Origin: Deinococcus multiflagellatus
GTDB lineage: Bacteria; Deinococcota; Deinococci; Deinococcales; Deinococcaceae
NCBI RefSeq assembly: GCF_020166415.1
Contig: NZ_JAIQXV010000013.1
Span: 62,001-126,000, forward strand
DNA: 64,000 bases
Reading direction: 5' to 3'
A program made the translations under genes and the position numbers. Numbering within the stretch: the stretch's first letter is position 1; each line of letters begins with the position of its first letter. Below the pieces are notes generated by a model that ran no database searches, was not told the origin of the DNA, and saw only the letters and a list, made by a program, of their open reading frames with translations. Shown piece by piece: positions 18,758 through 26,737 of this stretch.

Positions 18758-19324
18758 TCAGTGGGCCTCGGCCAACCCAGGCGGCCCATGCAGCCAGACC
18801 TGTACGCGCTGCGCCGTCTGTTCCGGCGTCAGGCCCGTGGTGTCCAGCGTCTGCCCCGGCCATGTTGCCTGGGGAGCCGCCTGCCACTGGGGCCAGCGCA
18901 TCTCCTCCCAGGCATCGTCGGTCAGGACCTGGGGTTCCCAGTCGGCCAGAACCTGATGCACCCGCAACCACGCCGCCCAGTTCAGCATGTCCTGGGTGGC
19001 GTGCCCGTCCCCGCGCGCCCGCAGGCGACGCACCCGTTCGGGGTCGGCCACGTCCAGCAGCAGATGATGAACGGCACTCAGGTGCTGGGCCCCAGGGGCC
19101 GCCAGCACTTCACCCCGTGGGCAGGGCCCCAGCAGGCCCAGGGGCCGGGGACTGTGCAGGGCCGTCTGAATCCAGCCTTCGGTGAGTTGCTGGCGCTCCC
19201 GCTTGCCGCCGCCCACCCAGCGTTCATCGAAGTCATGCCAGCGAATGTCCGGCCGCACCGCCTTCAGCCAGGGCAGCAACGTGCTTTTCCCCGAACCAGA
19301 GGCGCCCGCAAGCACAATCAACAT
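18758..19324 (-). CDS. P-loop ATP-binding protein (kinase-like)
   Basis: This 188-residue protein opens with a Walker A motif, Gly-Ala-Ser-Gly-Ser-Gly-Lys-Ser-Thr (about 7-15), directly after a hydrophobic strand, as in small nucleoside- or metabolite-kinase-like P-loop proteins. An Asp-Phe-Asp-Glu segment at about 32 and a Leu-Leu-Leu-Asp-Val strand at about 88 fit the P-loop fold. No family-specific substrate motif was recognised. Its ATG follows the stop of the small membrane protein by 4 bp, so the two are probably co-transcribed. Confidence 0.7.
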   Translation of the reverse strand: MLIVLAGASGSGKSTLLPWLKAVRPDIRWHDFDERWVGGGKRERQQLTEGWIQTALHSPRPLGLLGPCPRGEVLAAPGAQHLSAVHHLLLDVADPERVRRLRARGDGHATQDMLNWAAWLRVHQVLADWEPQVLTDDAWEEMRWPQWQAAPQATWPGQTLDTTGLTPEQTAQRVQVWLHGPPGLAEAH

Positions 19325-19328
19325 ACCC

Positions 19329-19718
19329 TCACCCTAGAGGGCGTTTCTTCCCCTGACCATCAGCGTTCTGGCCCAGTGGGCGCGTCACCCAGATCAGGCC
19401 GGTCAGCAGTGGGGCCGTGACGCCCACTGCGAGGCCCCAGGTCAAGAGCCCCATGCTCAGGTGATCCCAGCACTGCGCCCTCAGATCCACCTTTGCGCAC
19501 CAGCCGAAGTGGGTGTCCCAGAGGGTGCTCAGAAGCGCTGTCAGCGCGTAGGGCAAGAACAGGCAGCCCGCAACCCGGATCAGATCCAGGGCCAGGAGCC
19601 CTCCACGCTGCGGCCCGGTGAATCTGGGCAGGTGGCGGGTTGAAGGAATCAAGCGGTACAGCACCAGTGGGCCGCCCAGGGCAAGCAGGAGAAAGCCGAG
19701 TCCGGCAAAGGTGGGCAC
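19329..19718 (-). CDS. Small membrane protein
   Basis: This 129-residue protein has about three membrane segments (residues 5-20, 45-65 and 90-110). No family was recognised. The GTG start at 19718 is supported by a TACAGT hexamer 6 nt upstream. In-frame sequence farther upstream is a dispersed noncoding repeat. It is followed after 4 bp by the P-loop gene. Confidence 0.6.
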   Translation of the reverse strand: MPTFAGLGFLLLALGGPLVLYRLIPSTRHLPRFTGPQRGGLLALDLIRVAGCLFLPYALTALLSTLWDTHFGWCAKVDLRAQCWDHLSMGLLTWGLAVGVTAPLLTGLIWVTRPLGQNADGQGKKRPLG

Positions 19719-19724
19719 CCTGGC

Positions 19725-19730
19725 ACTGTA
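19725..19730 (-). promoter_or_regulatory. -10 TACAGT, leaderless, for the gene at 19718
   Basis: TACAGT (minus strand) is 6 nt from the GTG at 19718. Confidence 0.5.
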
Positions 19731-19769
19731 CCGGTCTGCCCCTGAGCCCGGCCTCCACCTTTGGGCGCC

Positions 19770-19970
19770 GCCGATGAAGCCGTCATCCGGACTGCCGTCC
19801 ATTGCCCCATCATCCAGAAACGAACGGGGAGTTCCCCGCCCTCGGCGCTGTTTCAGCCCCATGCCCGGAAATCCGTCTCTTTTCCCTCTCTGCCCCGCCG
19901 CTCTGCGGGTCCCTCCGGTCAGAACAATTCCTGAATTGTTCAAACGTCGTGTCAGCAGGGCGGCAGAACC
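19770..19970 (+). repeat. MITE-like element, diverged copy
   Basis: It contains TCATCCGGACTGCCGTCCA at the left and CTCTGCGGGTCCCTCCGGTC near the centre, then a small hairpin (AACAATTCCTGAATTGTT) and a right end resembling CGTGTCAGC. The order matches 24938-25090. It overlaps the 3' end of the ATP-grasp gene by about 20 bp. Confidence 0.55.
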
Positions 19971-21256
19971 GCTTCTGCCGGGCCAAACACCAAACCCTCC
20001 TGCACCCGCGCCAGGGCTGCCCCCATAGCCCGCGCCAGCGCAGGACCGTCCGGGGCACCCATGACCACATGCCCGGCCGCATCCCCACTGAAGCCCCGCG
20101 CCCAGCCCGCCTCGCCGGGAGCAATGTTCAGCTGGGCCGCCTGCACCCCCGGCAGCTCCGTGAAGTCCGGCACCCGCAGGCACACGCCTTCCTGCGGCGG
20201 AAAGAGCAGCCAGCCGCACAGCTGCGCCGGTTCCAGGGCCTGAAGGTGGGCCTGTGCGGCCGCCTCGTCCACCATCCCGGCCTGCAGGCGGCACTGCCAC
20301 TCGTTCAGGTTCGGGCCGCCCGCCCGGTGCAGCGTGTCATTGATGCGGCCCCCGCCGGTGCGGCAGGCGATCTCGCACAGGGACAGCGAGCCGTCCTCGT
20401 GTACAAAAATTTCGGCGTGGAAGGTGTGGCCGCTGGGCAGGTTCAGCGCCGCGCACACCGCTCGCGCGTACGTTTGCAGCGGCCCGAACAGCGGGTCCTG
20501 GCGGCTCAGCATGAAGCTGCCCACCACCTGCGTCTGGGCGAAAGCGCCGATCTCCAGCCCCGGGGTGAGGTACTGGCTGGGCCAACTCCAGGCCACCTGG
20601 GCGCCAACCGCGATGCCGTCGACGTGATACAGCCGCCCCGGGTGAAAGGTTTCAACACACAGGTCTGAGACGTATTCGGCGTAGGGCACACGCGGGGCAA
20701 AACCGCTTTCCAGAAAGGCCGTCAGGGCAGCCGGGTCCGCAATCTGGCGCCCAAAGACCGAGCCCGAACTGGTCCGGGGCTTCACGAACACGGGCAGGCC
20801 ATGCGCGGCCACGAAATCCAGCAGGTCCAGCGGGCCGTTCAGGGCGGCGCCCGGGTGGGCCGGCACCCCCGCCGCCTGCACCTGGGCGCGGGCCAGCACC
20901 TTGTCGCGGAAGGACGCGGCGCTGGCCACCCCCTGCCCCGGCAGGCCCCAGCGTTCGCGCAGGCGGGCGGCCCGCAGCACATCGTCCTCGCCAAAGGCCA
21001 GGATGTGGGTCACGGGGCGCGTGCGGTGCAGGGCGTCCAGATCGGCATACACGTTGCCGTTGTTCAGGTAGTTGGGGTAAGCGCGCACAAAGCCGTAGGC
21101 CGGGTCAGCCGCCAGGGCCGTCAGGTCGTCGGCCGTTACGCTGTCCCTGTCCAGCACCAGGCTCAGCGCGCCGGGGGGCAACCCGGGCAGCCACGCTGGA
21201 AAGGCAAATTCGGTGGGATCGTGCAGGGTCAGCAGCAGGATGTGGGGGTGGGGCAT
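19952..21256 (-). CDS. ATP-grasp enzyme
   Basis: This 434-residue protein has the ATP-grasp layout: a pre-ATP-grasp domain, then Phe-Arg-Asp-Lys (about 118), Val-Phe-Val-Lys-Pro-Arg-Thr-Ser-Ser-Gly-Ser (about 155-165), and a metal-binding Leu-Cys-Glu-Ile-Ala-Cys-Arg-Thr-Gly-Gly-Gly-Arg-Ile-Asn segment (about 300). The last is typical of carbamoyl-phosphate-synthase-like and L-amino-acid-ligase-like enzymes. It would ligate a carboxylate to an amine via acyl phosphate; substrates are unknown. The ATG has a Shine-Dalgarno (AAAGGA), and a possible -10 (TATGCT) lies about 70 nt upstream. A repeat element lies directly after it. Confidence 0.8.
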   Translation of the reverse strand: MPHPHILLLTLHDPTEFAFPAWLPGLPPGALSLVLDRDSVTADDLTALAADPAYGFVRAYPNYLNNGNVYADLDALHRTRPVTHILAFGEDDVLRAARLRERWGLPGQGVASAASFRDKVLARAQVQAAGVPAHPGAALNGPLDLLDFVAAHGLPVFVKPRTSSGSVFGRQIADPAALTAFLESGFAPRVPYAEYVSDLCVETFHPGRLYHVDGIAVGAQVAWSWPSQYLTPGLEIGAFAQTQVVGSFMLSRQDPLFGPLQTYARAVCAALNLPSGHTFHAEIFVHEDGSLSLCEIACRTGGGRINDTLHRAGGPNLNEWQCRLQAGMVDEAAAQAHLQALEPAQLCGWLLFPPQEGVCLRVPDFTELPGVQAAQLNIAPGEAGWARGFSGDAAGHVVMGAPDGPALARAMGAALARVQEGLVFGPAEAVLPPC

Positions 21257-21419
21257 GGGTTCCTTTCGCCGGGGCTAGGCCGGTGGGCGTGGGCCCAGGC
21301 GACCCGGGCCGCCCGCGCAGCATAGGGGACGGGCGCCCGCCCAGAGACCGCACATGGAGCTGGGCCTAGTCTCACCCTGTCACCTCTGGCCGCTGTTCCC
21401 TCCCCTGAGGGACGCCGCT

Positions 21420-22580
21420 CTACTTCAGGTCCGCCCGGGGTGGCTCGGGCAGGCGCGCCGCAATCAGGGCGCTGGGCAGCAGCAGGGCGAGGCTGGCCAG
21501 CGCCGCCGTGACGGGGCTGGTCACATCGGCCAGGGCGCCCACCAAGAACAGCAGCAGCCCCGCAAAGCCCCAGGAAAAGCCCATCATGATCGAGCTGGCC
21601 ACCGCCACATGCCCCGGCGCGTACTCCTGGGCGGCCACCACGCCCACCGGAATGCTGGCGTTCACAGCGGCCCCCACTATGAAGGTCAAAGGGTAAAACC
21701 ACCAGTTGGCCGGACTGGACAGAATGAGTCCCGCAAACAGGGGAATGGTGGTGAGAATGGCGCCGCGCAGCACCGGCACCCGCCCGTGGCGGTCACTCAG
21801 GCGCCCGCCGATGATGCCGCCCACCGCGCTGGCCACGGAATAGACCCCCAGCGTCAGGCCCACCTCGCGCGGACCGTAGCCCCGGCCCAGCAGGATGAAG
21901 GGCAGCATGGCGTTGTAGCCCATGCTGGCCAATGAGCGCAGCACCGCCATGCCCCACAGCCACGCCAGCGGCCCCCGGAAAATCCCGGCGTACTCCGCCC
22001 ATGACACGCGCCGCGCCTTTTGCACCCCCGCCGGGGTGACGGCAAAGGTCAGGGCCGCCACCGCCGCGCCGATCAGGGCGAACCAGGGCAGATGCGTGAG
22101 GCCCACCCCCGCAAAGACCGGCCCCAGCGCCATGCCGGCCGTGCCCCCGGCACTGAACAGGCTGGCCCACAGGCCCCGTTTGTCGGGCGGGCTGTGCTGG
22201 GCCACATAGGCGGCCCCGGCCGGGTGGAAAAACCCGCTGCCGAAGCCCGCCACCGCCACCAGCAGCACCAGCGCGCCAAACCAGGGCATGAAGCCCATCA
22301 GCGTCAGGCCCAGGCCAGTGAGCAGCGGGCCCAGCGCGGCGGCGTAGCGGCGGTCCAGGCGCTCGCCCAGAATGCCCAGCAGGGGCTGCAGCACCGAACT
22401 GGTCAGCGAATACATGCTGGACAGAAAGGTCACGGCGGCGATACTCACGCCGTATTTGGCCTGCAGGGCCGGGGTCAGCGGGGTCAGCATGGCGCCGTAG
22501 GCGTCGTTGATGAAGTGCCCGGCGGTGACCGCCAGCGCAATGGCGGTGGCGTGGCCGGTGGTGGCGAGGCGGGCCTGCAT
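21420..22580 (-). CDS. MFS transporter, fosmidomycin-resistance-like
   Basis: This 386-residue protein has about 12 hydrophobic segments and the major facilitator loop motif Gly-Gly-Arg-Leu-Ser-Asp-Arg-His-Gly-Arg between segments. Its opening, Ala-Gly-His-Phe-Ile-Asn-Asp-Ala-Tyr, and Leu-Pro-xx-Leu-Gln-Ala-Lys-Tyr-Gly resemble the Fsr family of drug exporters. The start at 22580 is preferred over an ATG at 22661 because TACCCT lies 7 nt before it and hydrophobicity begins soon after it. It is divergent from the gene at 22726. The exported compound cannot be inferred. Confidence 0.85.
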   Translation of the reverse strand: MQARLATTGHATAIALAVTAGHFINDAYGAMLTPLTPALQAKYGVSIAAVTFLSSMYSLTSSVLQPLLGILGERLDRRYAAALGPLLTGLGLTLMGFMPWFGALVLLVAVAGFGSGFFHPAGAAYVAQHSPPDKRGLWASLFSAGGTAGMALGPVFAGVGLTHLPWFALIGAAVAALTFAVTPAGVQKARRVSWAEYAGIFRGPLAWLWGMAVLRSLASMGYNAMLPFILLGRGYGPREVGLTLGVYSVASAVGGIIGGRLSDRHGRVPVLRGAILTTIPLFAGLILSSPANWWFYPLTFIVGAAVNASIPVGVVAAQEYAPGHVAVASSIMMGFSWGFAGLLLFLVGALADVTSPVTAALASLALLLPSALIAARLPEPPRADLK

Positions 22581-22587
22581 GGCGGCC

Positions 22588-22593
22588 AGGGTA
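22588..22593 (-). promoter_or_regulatory. -10 TACCCT, leaderless, for the MFS gene
   Basis: TACCCT (minus strand) is 7 nt from the ATG at 22580, which decides between two in-frame starts. Confidence 0.5.
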
Positions 22594-22673
22594 CGCCTGT
22601 TGTCTGGAGACTGTCCGGTCTGCCGGGCCAGCCCCTCTCCTTGCTGGCCGTCTTCAGACATCCGTCAGGTGAC

Positions 22674-22693
22674 CTGTCACAGGAATGTGACAG
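22674..22693. promoter_or_regulatory. Palindromic operator-like site CTGTCAC-N6-GTGACAG
   Basis: Perfect 7-bp arms flank a 6-bp spacer between the divergent MFS and PRTase-like genes, just upstream of the TAAGCT -10 at 22714. The size fits a dimeric repressor or a CRP-like activator site. Confidence 0.5.
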
Positions 22694-22713
22694 TTGTGCA
22701 AGACCGCCCGCCT

Positions 22714-22719
22714 TAAGCT
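22714..22719 (+). promoter_or_regulatory. -10 TAAGCT, leaderless, for the gene at 22726
   Basis: TAAGCT is 6 nt before the ATG at 22726. Confidence 0.5.
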
Positions 22720-22725
22720 CGGGCC

Positions 22726-23232
22726 ATGCCCGCCGTGTTCCGTGACGCCATCGCCAGTGCCCTGCCCAGCGCGGACGGGGTGCGTGCCCGGCTGCTGGAT
22801 CTGCCCGGCGTGGCGGTGCAGGCCCTGGCGGAGTATTTCAGCGCCCGCCTACCCGAGGTAGACGTGCTGGTGGCCCTGCCCGGCGCCGAGGCCCTGGCGG
22901 CGGCCACCGCCTCGCTGCGCGGCACGTATCTGGCGCCCTTTGACCCGGTGCTGGGCCTGCACGACCTGCCGGACATGCGCGACGTGCGCGGTCGCCCCAG
23001 CGCCGCCCTGCTGACCCCCGAACTTACCGACGGCTCGGCGGAACTGCAGGCCCTGCTGCACGCCGAGCACCTGGGCTGGCGGGTGCAGGCCCTGGCGGCG
23101 GCCGTGGAGCGCACCAACGGCCTGGGCCGCGCCCGGCTGGAGTTTCAGGGCGTGCCCCTGCTGGTGCCGGTCCTGCTGGCCGATACCCCCGGCGGGCTGG
23201 TGTTCGAGCGCCGCATTCCGCAGCCGGAGTAA
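22726..23232 (+). CDS. Phosphoribosyltransferase-like protein
   Basis: The 168-residue soluble protein resembles a type I PRTase fold by pattern: a Val-Asp-Val-Leu-Val-Ala-Leu strand where PRTases have the substrate loop, a strand Ala-Ala-Leu-Leu-Thr-Pro-Glu-Leu-Thr-Asp-Gly-Ser in place of the PRPP loop, then Val-Glu-Arg-Thr-Asn-Gly-Leu-Gly-Arg. The acidic-acidic PRPP motif is degenerate, so it may bind a nucleotide without catalysis. The assignment is by eye and tentative. It stands alone behind a leaderless promoter and a palindrome and ends at a terminator. Confidence 0.5.
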   Translation: MPAVFRDAIASALPSADGVRARLLDLPGVAVQALAEYFSARLPEVDVLVALPGAEALAAATASLRGTYLAPFDPVLGLHDLPDMRDVRGRPSAALLTPELTDGSAELQALLHAEHLGWRVQALAAAVERTNGLGRARLEFQGVPLLVPVLLADTPGGLVFERRIPQPE

Positions 23233-23250
23233 TTGAGCGGCAGTCTATGT

Positions 23251-23274
23251 GGGGCCTGGTAAGGGCCCCCTTTT
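23251..23274 (+). terminator. Rho-independent terminator
   Basis: A GGGGCC/GGCCCC stem (23251-23256 with 23264-23269) is followed by CTTTT, 18 bp after the PRTase-like gene. Confidence 0.75.
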
Positions 23275-23365
23275 GCTGTGCCCGGCCCGCCTGCACCGCA
23301 GCCACACCGACCGGGACACCGGGGTTCAATGAGCGGGAGGCCCGTCTAGGACTGCCTCCCCGGGT

Positions 23366-23905
23366 TCACTCTCCGCCCTGGTGGTCCGGCCTCCCCTGGG
23401 CGTAGGCCCGCAGCGCCGCTTCCTCGGCGGGGATGCGCAGGCCCAGCAGCAGGGCCGCGTTCAGCAGGGTAAAGGCCAGGGCGGTGCGCCACGCGCCCAC
23501 CGCCAGCGGGGCCGCCGCCAGCTCCAGGGCCACCACCGCGTAGTTGGGGTGCTTCAGGTAACGAAAGGGCCCGCCCGTGACCCGCTGCCCCCCCGGCACA
23601 ATCAGGATGCGGGTGTTCCAGTAGCGCCCCAGGGTGCGAATCACCCAGTAGCGCAGCGGCTGGGCCAGCAGCAGCAGCCCCAGGGCCGGCCAGCTGACGC
23701 GCGCACCGGGGCGGCGGCCCTCCAGCAGCGTGCCCAGCAGCCAGGCCGGGTGCAGCACAAAAAACAGGGGGTAATGCGCCTGCCCGTATTCCACCGCGCC
23801 CCGCTCGTGGGCCCAGCGTTCGTTGGCGCGGGCCACCCGCAGTTCCAGCAGGCGCTGCGCGACCAGGGCGCCCACCAGCAGCGGCGCGGCCAAGCGGGCC
23901 TTCAC
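23366..23905 (-). CDS. ICMT-like membrane methyltransferase
   Basis: This 179-residue protein has about four hydrophobic segments and the isoprenylcysteine carboxyl methyltransferase-like core: Arg-Tyr-Trp, then Gly-Pro-Phe-Arg-Tyr-Leu-Lys-His-Pro-Asn-Tyr (about 113-123), the SAM-binding signature, and a C-terminal Glu-Glu. Bacterial members methylate diverse membrane substrates. The GTG start overlaps the meaB stop as GTGA, so it is the second gene of that operon. Confidence 0.8.
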   Translation of the reverse strand: MKARLAAPLLVGALVAQRLLELRVARANERWAHERGAVEYGQAHYPLFFVLHPAWLLGTLLEGRRPGARVSWPALGLLLLAQPLRYWVIRTLGRYWNTRILIVPGGQRVTGGPFRYLKHPNYAVVALELAAAPLAVGAWRTALAFTLLNAALLLGLRIPAEEAALRAYAQGRPDHQGGE

Positions 23906-24852
23906 CGGGCCCCCAGCAGGTCGTCGGCGGCCTGCTCGGCGTCCAGTTCGCCCTGGGCCACCCGCTGGTACAGGTCGCGGCCCTGGGCGCGGGCGCGGCG
24001 CAGCAGGCGTTCTTGCACCAGCGTGCGCACCTCGTATTCGGCGCGGGCTTCACGGCGGGCCAGCAGCCCGGCTTCCCCCAGGTGGGCGCGGTGGGCCTCC
24101 ACGGCGGCAATCACGGCGTCTATCCCCTCGCCCTTGGCCGCAATGGTCTTGCGGATGGGCGCAAACCAGGTGTGCTCATCGTGGGCGCCCAGGCCCTGCG
24201 CGGCCATCAGCTCGCGCACGGTGCGGTCGGCGCCGGGCAGGTCGGCCTTGTTCACGGCGATCACATCGGCAATTTCCATGATGCCCGCCTTGAAGGCCTG
24301 CACGCCGTCGCCGCCCGCCGGGGTCAGCACCAGCAGGGTGTGGTCGCAGGCGGCGGCGATGTCCACCTCACTCTGGCCCACGCCCACCGTTTCCAGAATC
24401 ACCCAGTCGAAACCCGCGCCTTCCATCAGGGCCAGCACGCCCGGGGTGCGCTCCGAGAGGCCGCCCAGGGCGCCCCGGCTGGCCAGCGAGCGCACGAACA
24501 CCCCGGGGTCGGCGTGGTGGCGCAGCATGCGAATGCGGTCGCCCAGAATCGCCCCGCCGCTGTAGGGGCTGCTGGGGTCCACCGCCAGCACCGCCACCCG
24601 CTGCCCCCGGGCACGCAGGGCGGCGATCAGGGCGTCCACCAGGGTACTTTTGCCGCTGCCAGGGCTGCCAGTCACGCCCAGCACCACGGCGCGCTCACCC
24701 CGCGCGGCCCGCTGCCGGGCGGCGCGCAGCAGGGGCCGGGCGCCGTCCAGTCCCGCCTCGGCCAGGGTGACGGCGCGGGCCAGGGCGCGCAGGTCCCCGG
24801 CGCGGTAGCGCTCTAGCAGCGGGCCCGTGGGCGGGGCAGAAGGAGCGCTCAC
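23902..24852 (-). CDS. meaB: MeaB, methylmalonyl-CoA mutase-associated G3E GTPase
   Basis: MeaB is a chaperone GTPase that protects and reactivates adenosylcobalamin-dependent methylmalonyl-CoA mutase. The 316-residue protein has Walker A Gly-Ser-Pro-Gly-Ser-Gly-Lys-Ser-Thr (about 62-70), Asp-Pro-Ser-Ser-Pro-Tyr-Ser-Gly-Gly-Ala-Ile-Leu-Gly-Asp-Arg, Glu-Thr-Val-Gly-Val-Gly-Gln-Ser-Glu, and the guanine motif Asn-Lys-Ala-Asp. Methylmalonyl-CoA epimerase is also in this window (56165), consistent with a propionyl-CoA route. The GTG start at 24852 overlaps the stop of a leaderless mini-ORF. Confidence 0.93.
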   Translation of the reverse strand: MSAPSAPPTGPLLERYRAGDLRALARAVTLAEAGLDGARPLLRAARQRAARGERAVVLGVTGSPGSGKSTLVDALIAALRARGQRVAVLAVDPSSPYSGGAILGDRIRMLRHHADPGVFVRSLASRGALGGLSERTPGVLALMEGAGFDWVILETVGVGQSEVDIAAACDHTLLVLTPAGGDGVQAFKAGIMEIADVIAVNKADLPGADRTVRELMAAQGLGAHDEHTWFAPIRKTIAAKGEGIDAVIAAVEAHRAHLGEAGLLARREARAEYEVRTLVQERLLRRARAQGRDLYQRVAQGELDAEQAADDLLGAR

Positions 24853-24890
24853 GGGCGCCCCCGGTCAGGGAACGGAGGGTGAGGGTGCAT
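24849..24890 (-). CDS. Leaderless 13-codon mini-ORF coupled to meaB
   Basis: The ATG at 24890 lies 10 nt after TAGGGT. The peptide is rich in Pro and His, and the TGA overlaps the meaB GTG as GTGA. A GGGGG Shine-Dalgarno for meaB lies within it. It is inferred from its position and the recurring architecture. Confidence 0.4.
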   Translation of the reverse strand: MHPHPPFPDRGRP

Positions 24891-24900
24891 GTCGGGCCTC

Positions 24901-24906
24901 ACCCTA
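24901..24906 (-). promoter_or_regulatory. -10 TAGGGT for the meaB operon
   Basis: TAGGGT (minus strand) is 10 nt from the mini-ORF ATG at 24890. Confidence 0.4.
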
Positions 24907-24934
24907 GCGCACCAGCCGGGCCGCGCCCCCCCTC

Positions 24935-25092
24935 ATACGAACTGCCGTCCATTTCCGGAACACCCAGAAAAGAACTGGATGTTCCTTCAATTCCCGGAGA
25001 TTCGTCCTTTTTCCTTCTCTGCTTCGCAGCTCTGCGCGTCCCTCCGGTCGGAAAAACGCCGCCACACGTGACGGCGTTTTTCGGAAGTCGTA
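24935..25092 (+). repeat. MITE-like element with terminal inverted repeats
   Basis: The ends CTCATACGAACTGCCG (left) and CGGAAGTCGTATCAG (right) are imperfect inverted repeats. The core has CTCTGCGCGTCCCTCCGGTC. It matches the inverted copy at 33130-33315 over its length. Its right end carries a bidirectional terminator hairpin. About 150 bp, with no coding capacity. Confidence 0.65.
25052..25081 (-). terminator. Bidirectional terminator inside the MITE-like element
   Basis: AAAAACGCCG (25052-25061) pairs perfectly with CGGCGTTTTT (25072-25081). It lies 11 bp past the stop of the minus-strand nitronate monooxygenase gene. Confidence 0.75.
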
Positions 25093-26532
25093 TCAGCTGC
25101 CCAGCAAGCGCAGCACGTCTGCCGCGCGGTACCCGGGGGCCCAGTCTCGCAGGGCGCCCAGGTCGTCGCCGCTGGTCAGCAGCCCTGGCTCGGGCTGGGC
25201 GCCGCGCCCCACCTGGGCGTAGCCGGCGTCGGCCAGCAGGGCGTTACACAGGCACTTGCGGCCCTGGGTGCTGGCCGCCTCGCCGCCTTTGGCCACATAG
25301 GCCGCCACCGGCTCGGCGGGGCAGCGCCAGCCCACGCCGCCCTGCTCCGTGCGGTAGGCCTCGCGCAGGTAGCCCAGATCGCACACCCGGGTGCGGGCGG
25401 CGTAGACCTCGGGCTGGGCCAGGGTGCCGGGCAGCGCCACCACCTTGAAGGGAAAGCCGGTGGGCGAGGCCTGCGGGTCGGTGAACACCGCCAGCGGCCC
25501 CTGGGCGGCGCGCGCCAGCACGTCTGCCTTCAGGTCGGCGCGCAGGCCAGATTCCTGGGCAAAGGCAAAGAGGGTGCCCACCTGAATGCCTGTCGCCCCA
25601 GCGGCCAGTGCCGCCTGCAGCCCTGCGGCCGTACCGTAGCCCCCCGCCAGCCAGAAGGGCAGCCCCAGCGCGCGCATGGCGCCCAGGTCGGCGGCGTCGC
25701 GCTCCCCGTAGACCGGCTGGCCCTGGCCGTCCAGGGTCAGGGGACCGCGCGGCGGCGCGTTGTGCCCGCCCGCCGAGGGCCCCTCCACGATGAAGCCCTG
25801 CACCGCCCCACTGGCCTTTTTCGCCAGCACCCCCGCCAGCACATGCGAGGACACCACCGGGTAAAACCGGGGCCGCGCCAGGGGCACGCGGGGCAGCCCG
25901 AGGTCGGCCGGATCAAAGGTGAGGGGCAGGGCCTCGCCGCCCCTGACGTCCAGCCGCAGCGTGGCCGGCTGCCCGGCGGCCAGGGCGTCCAGAATGCCTG
26001 GGATGTCACGGGGAATTCCGGCGCCCATGATCACGGTGTCCACCCCCGCCAGCAGGGCGCCGTACAGAGCAGGCAGGGTGTGCAGTTGCAGCTTGGTCAG
26101 CAGGTTCAGGCCCACCGGCTGCGCGTGCCCCTCGCGGGCCAGGGCCACCTCGGCGTAGGCGCCCAGCAGGGTCATCTCCCAGGCGTCGCGGTAGCGGCCA
26201 GCCGACGGCAGCGGCAGGCGGGCATAGGGTTCGCCGGGCGCCCGGCCCCCCGGGCGGAAAAACCGCCCCAGGCACGCCTGCACCAGCAAGGGGTTGGGAA
26301 AGGTGGCCAGCACGCGGCGCAGATGCCCGCCGGGGTCGCCGTCCTGCAAGCGGCGCAGCAGCACCGTGTCAATGCCGGTGCCGGACACCACGCCCAGCCC
26401 GCCGTGCTGCGACACGGTGCGGGCCAGCTGCCAATCGGACACGGCGATGCCCATGCCGCCCTGAATGATGCGGGGCAGGGGCGCGGGAACAGGAAGCGCA
26501 GGAGCGGCGGCGGAGGCAGGCAGGGTGGTCAT
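25093..26532 (-). CDS. Nitronate monooxygenase family (FMN TIM-barrel)
   Basis: The 479-residue protein is a 2-nitropropane dioxygenase-like flavoenzyme that would oxidise alkyl nitronates or act as a related FMN reductase. Visible are Ile-Ile-Gln-Gly-Gly-Met-Gly-Ile at the barrel start, Gly-Phe-Ile-Val-Glu-Gly-Pro-Ser-Ala-Gly-Gly-His (about 230-245, with the catalytic-type His), Trp-Leu-Ala-Gly-Gly-Tyr-Gly and Gly-Ala-Thr-Gly-Ile-Gln-Val-Gly-Thr for phosphate binding, plus a Cys-Leu-Cys-Asn segment near the end. It is longer than simple nitronate monooxygenases. The ATG at 26532 has a Shine-Dalgarno (AAGGAA). It ends in a terminator within a repeat. Confidence 0.85.
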   Translation of the reverse strand: MTTLPASAAAPALPVPAPLPRIIQGGMGIAVSDWQLARTVSQHGGLGVVSGTGIDTVLLRRLQDGDPGGHLRRVLATFPNPLLVQACLGRFFRPGGRAPGEPYARLPLPSAGRYRDAWEMTLLGAYAEVALAREGHAQPVGLNLLTKLQLHTLPALYGALLAGVDTVIMGAGIPRDIPGILDALAAGQPATLRLDVRGGEALPLTFDPADLGLPRVPLARPRFYPVVSSHVLAGVLAKKASGAVQGFIVEGPSAGGHNAPPRGPLTLDGQGQPVYGERDAADLGAMRALGLPFWLAGGYGTAAGLQAALAAGATGIQVGTLFAFAQESGLRADLKADVLARAAQGPLAVFTDPQASPTGFPFKVVALPGTLAQPEVYAARTRVCDLGYLREAYRTEQGGVGWRCPAEPVAAYVAKGGEAASTQGRKCLCNALLADAGYAQVGRGAQPEPGLLTSGDDLGALRDWAPGYRAADVLRLLGS

Positions 26533-26737
26533 GGTCGTTCCTTTCGCTGCGGGCCGGTCCAGGGGATGCGGCGGCCCACCCGCCCACCCCACGCCGCAGC
26601 GCACACCCCCAGCCTGCGCGAGGCCCACGGCGGGTCCCCACGATCTGGGACGCCATGCAGGATTGAACCGCATCCCAAAGGGGCGGCGCCGTAGCCTTCC
26701 CCAGCACGGGGGCAGGCCACGGCGCGGCGGGCCGGAC

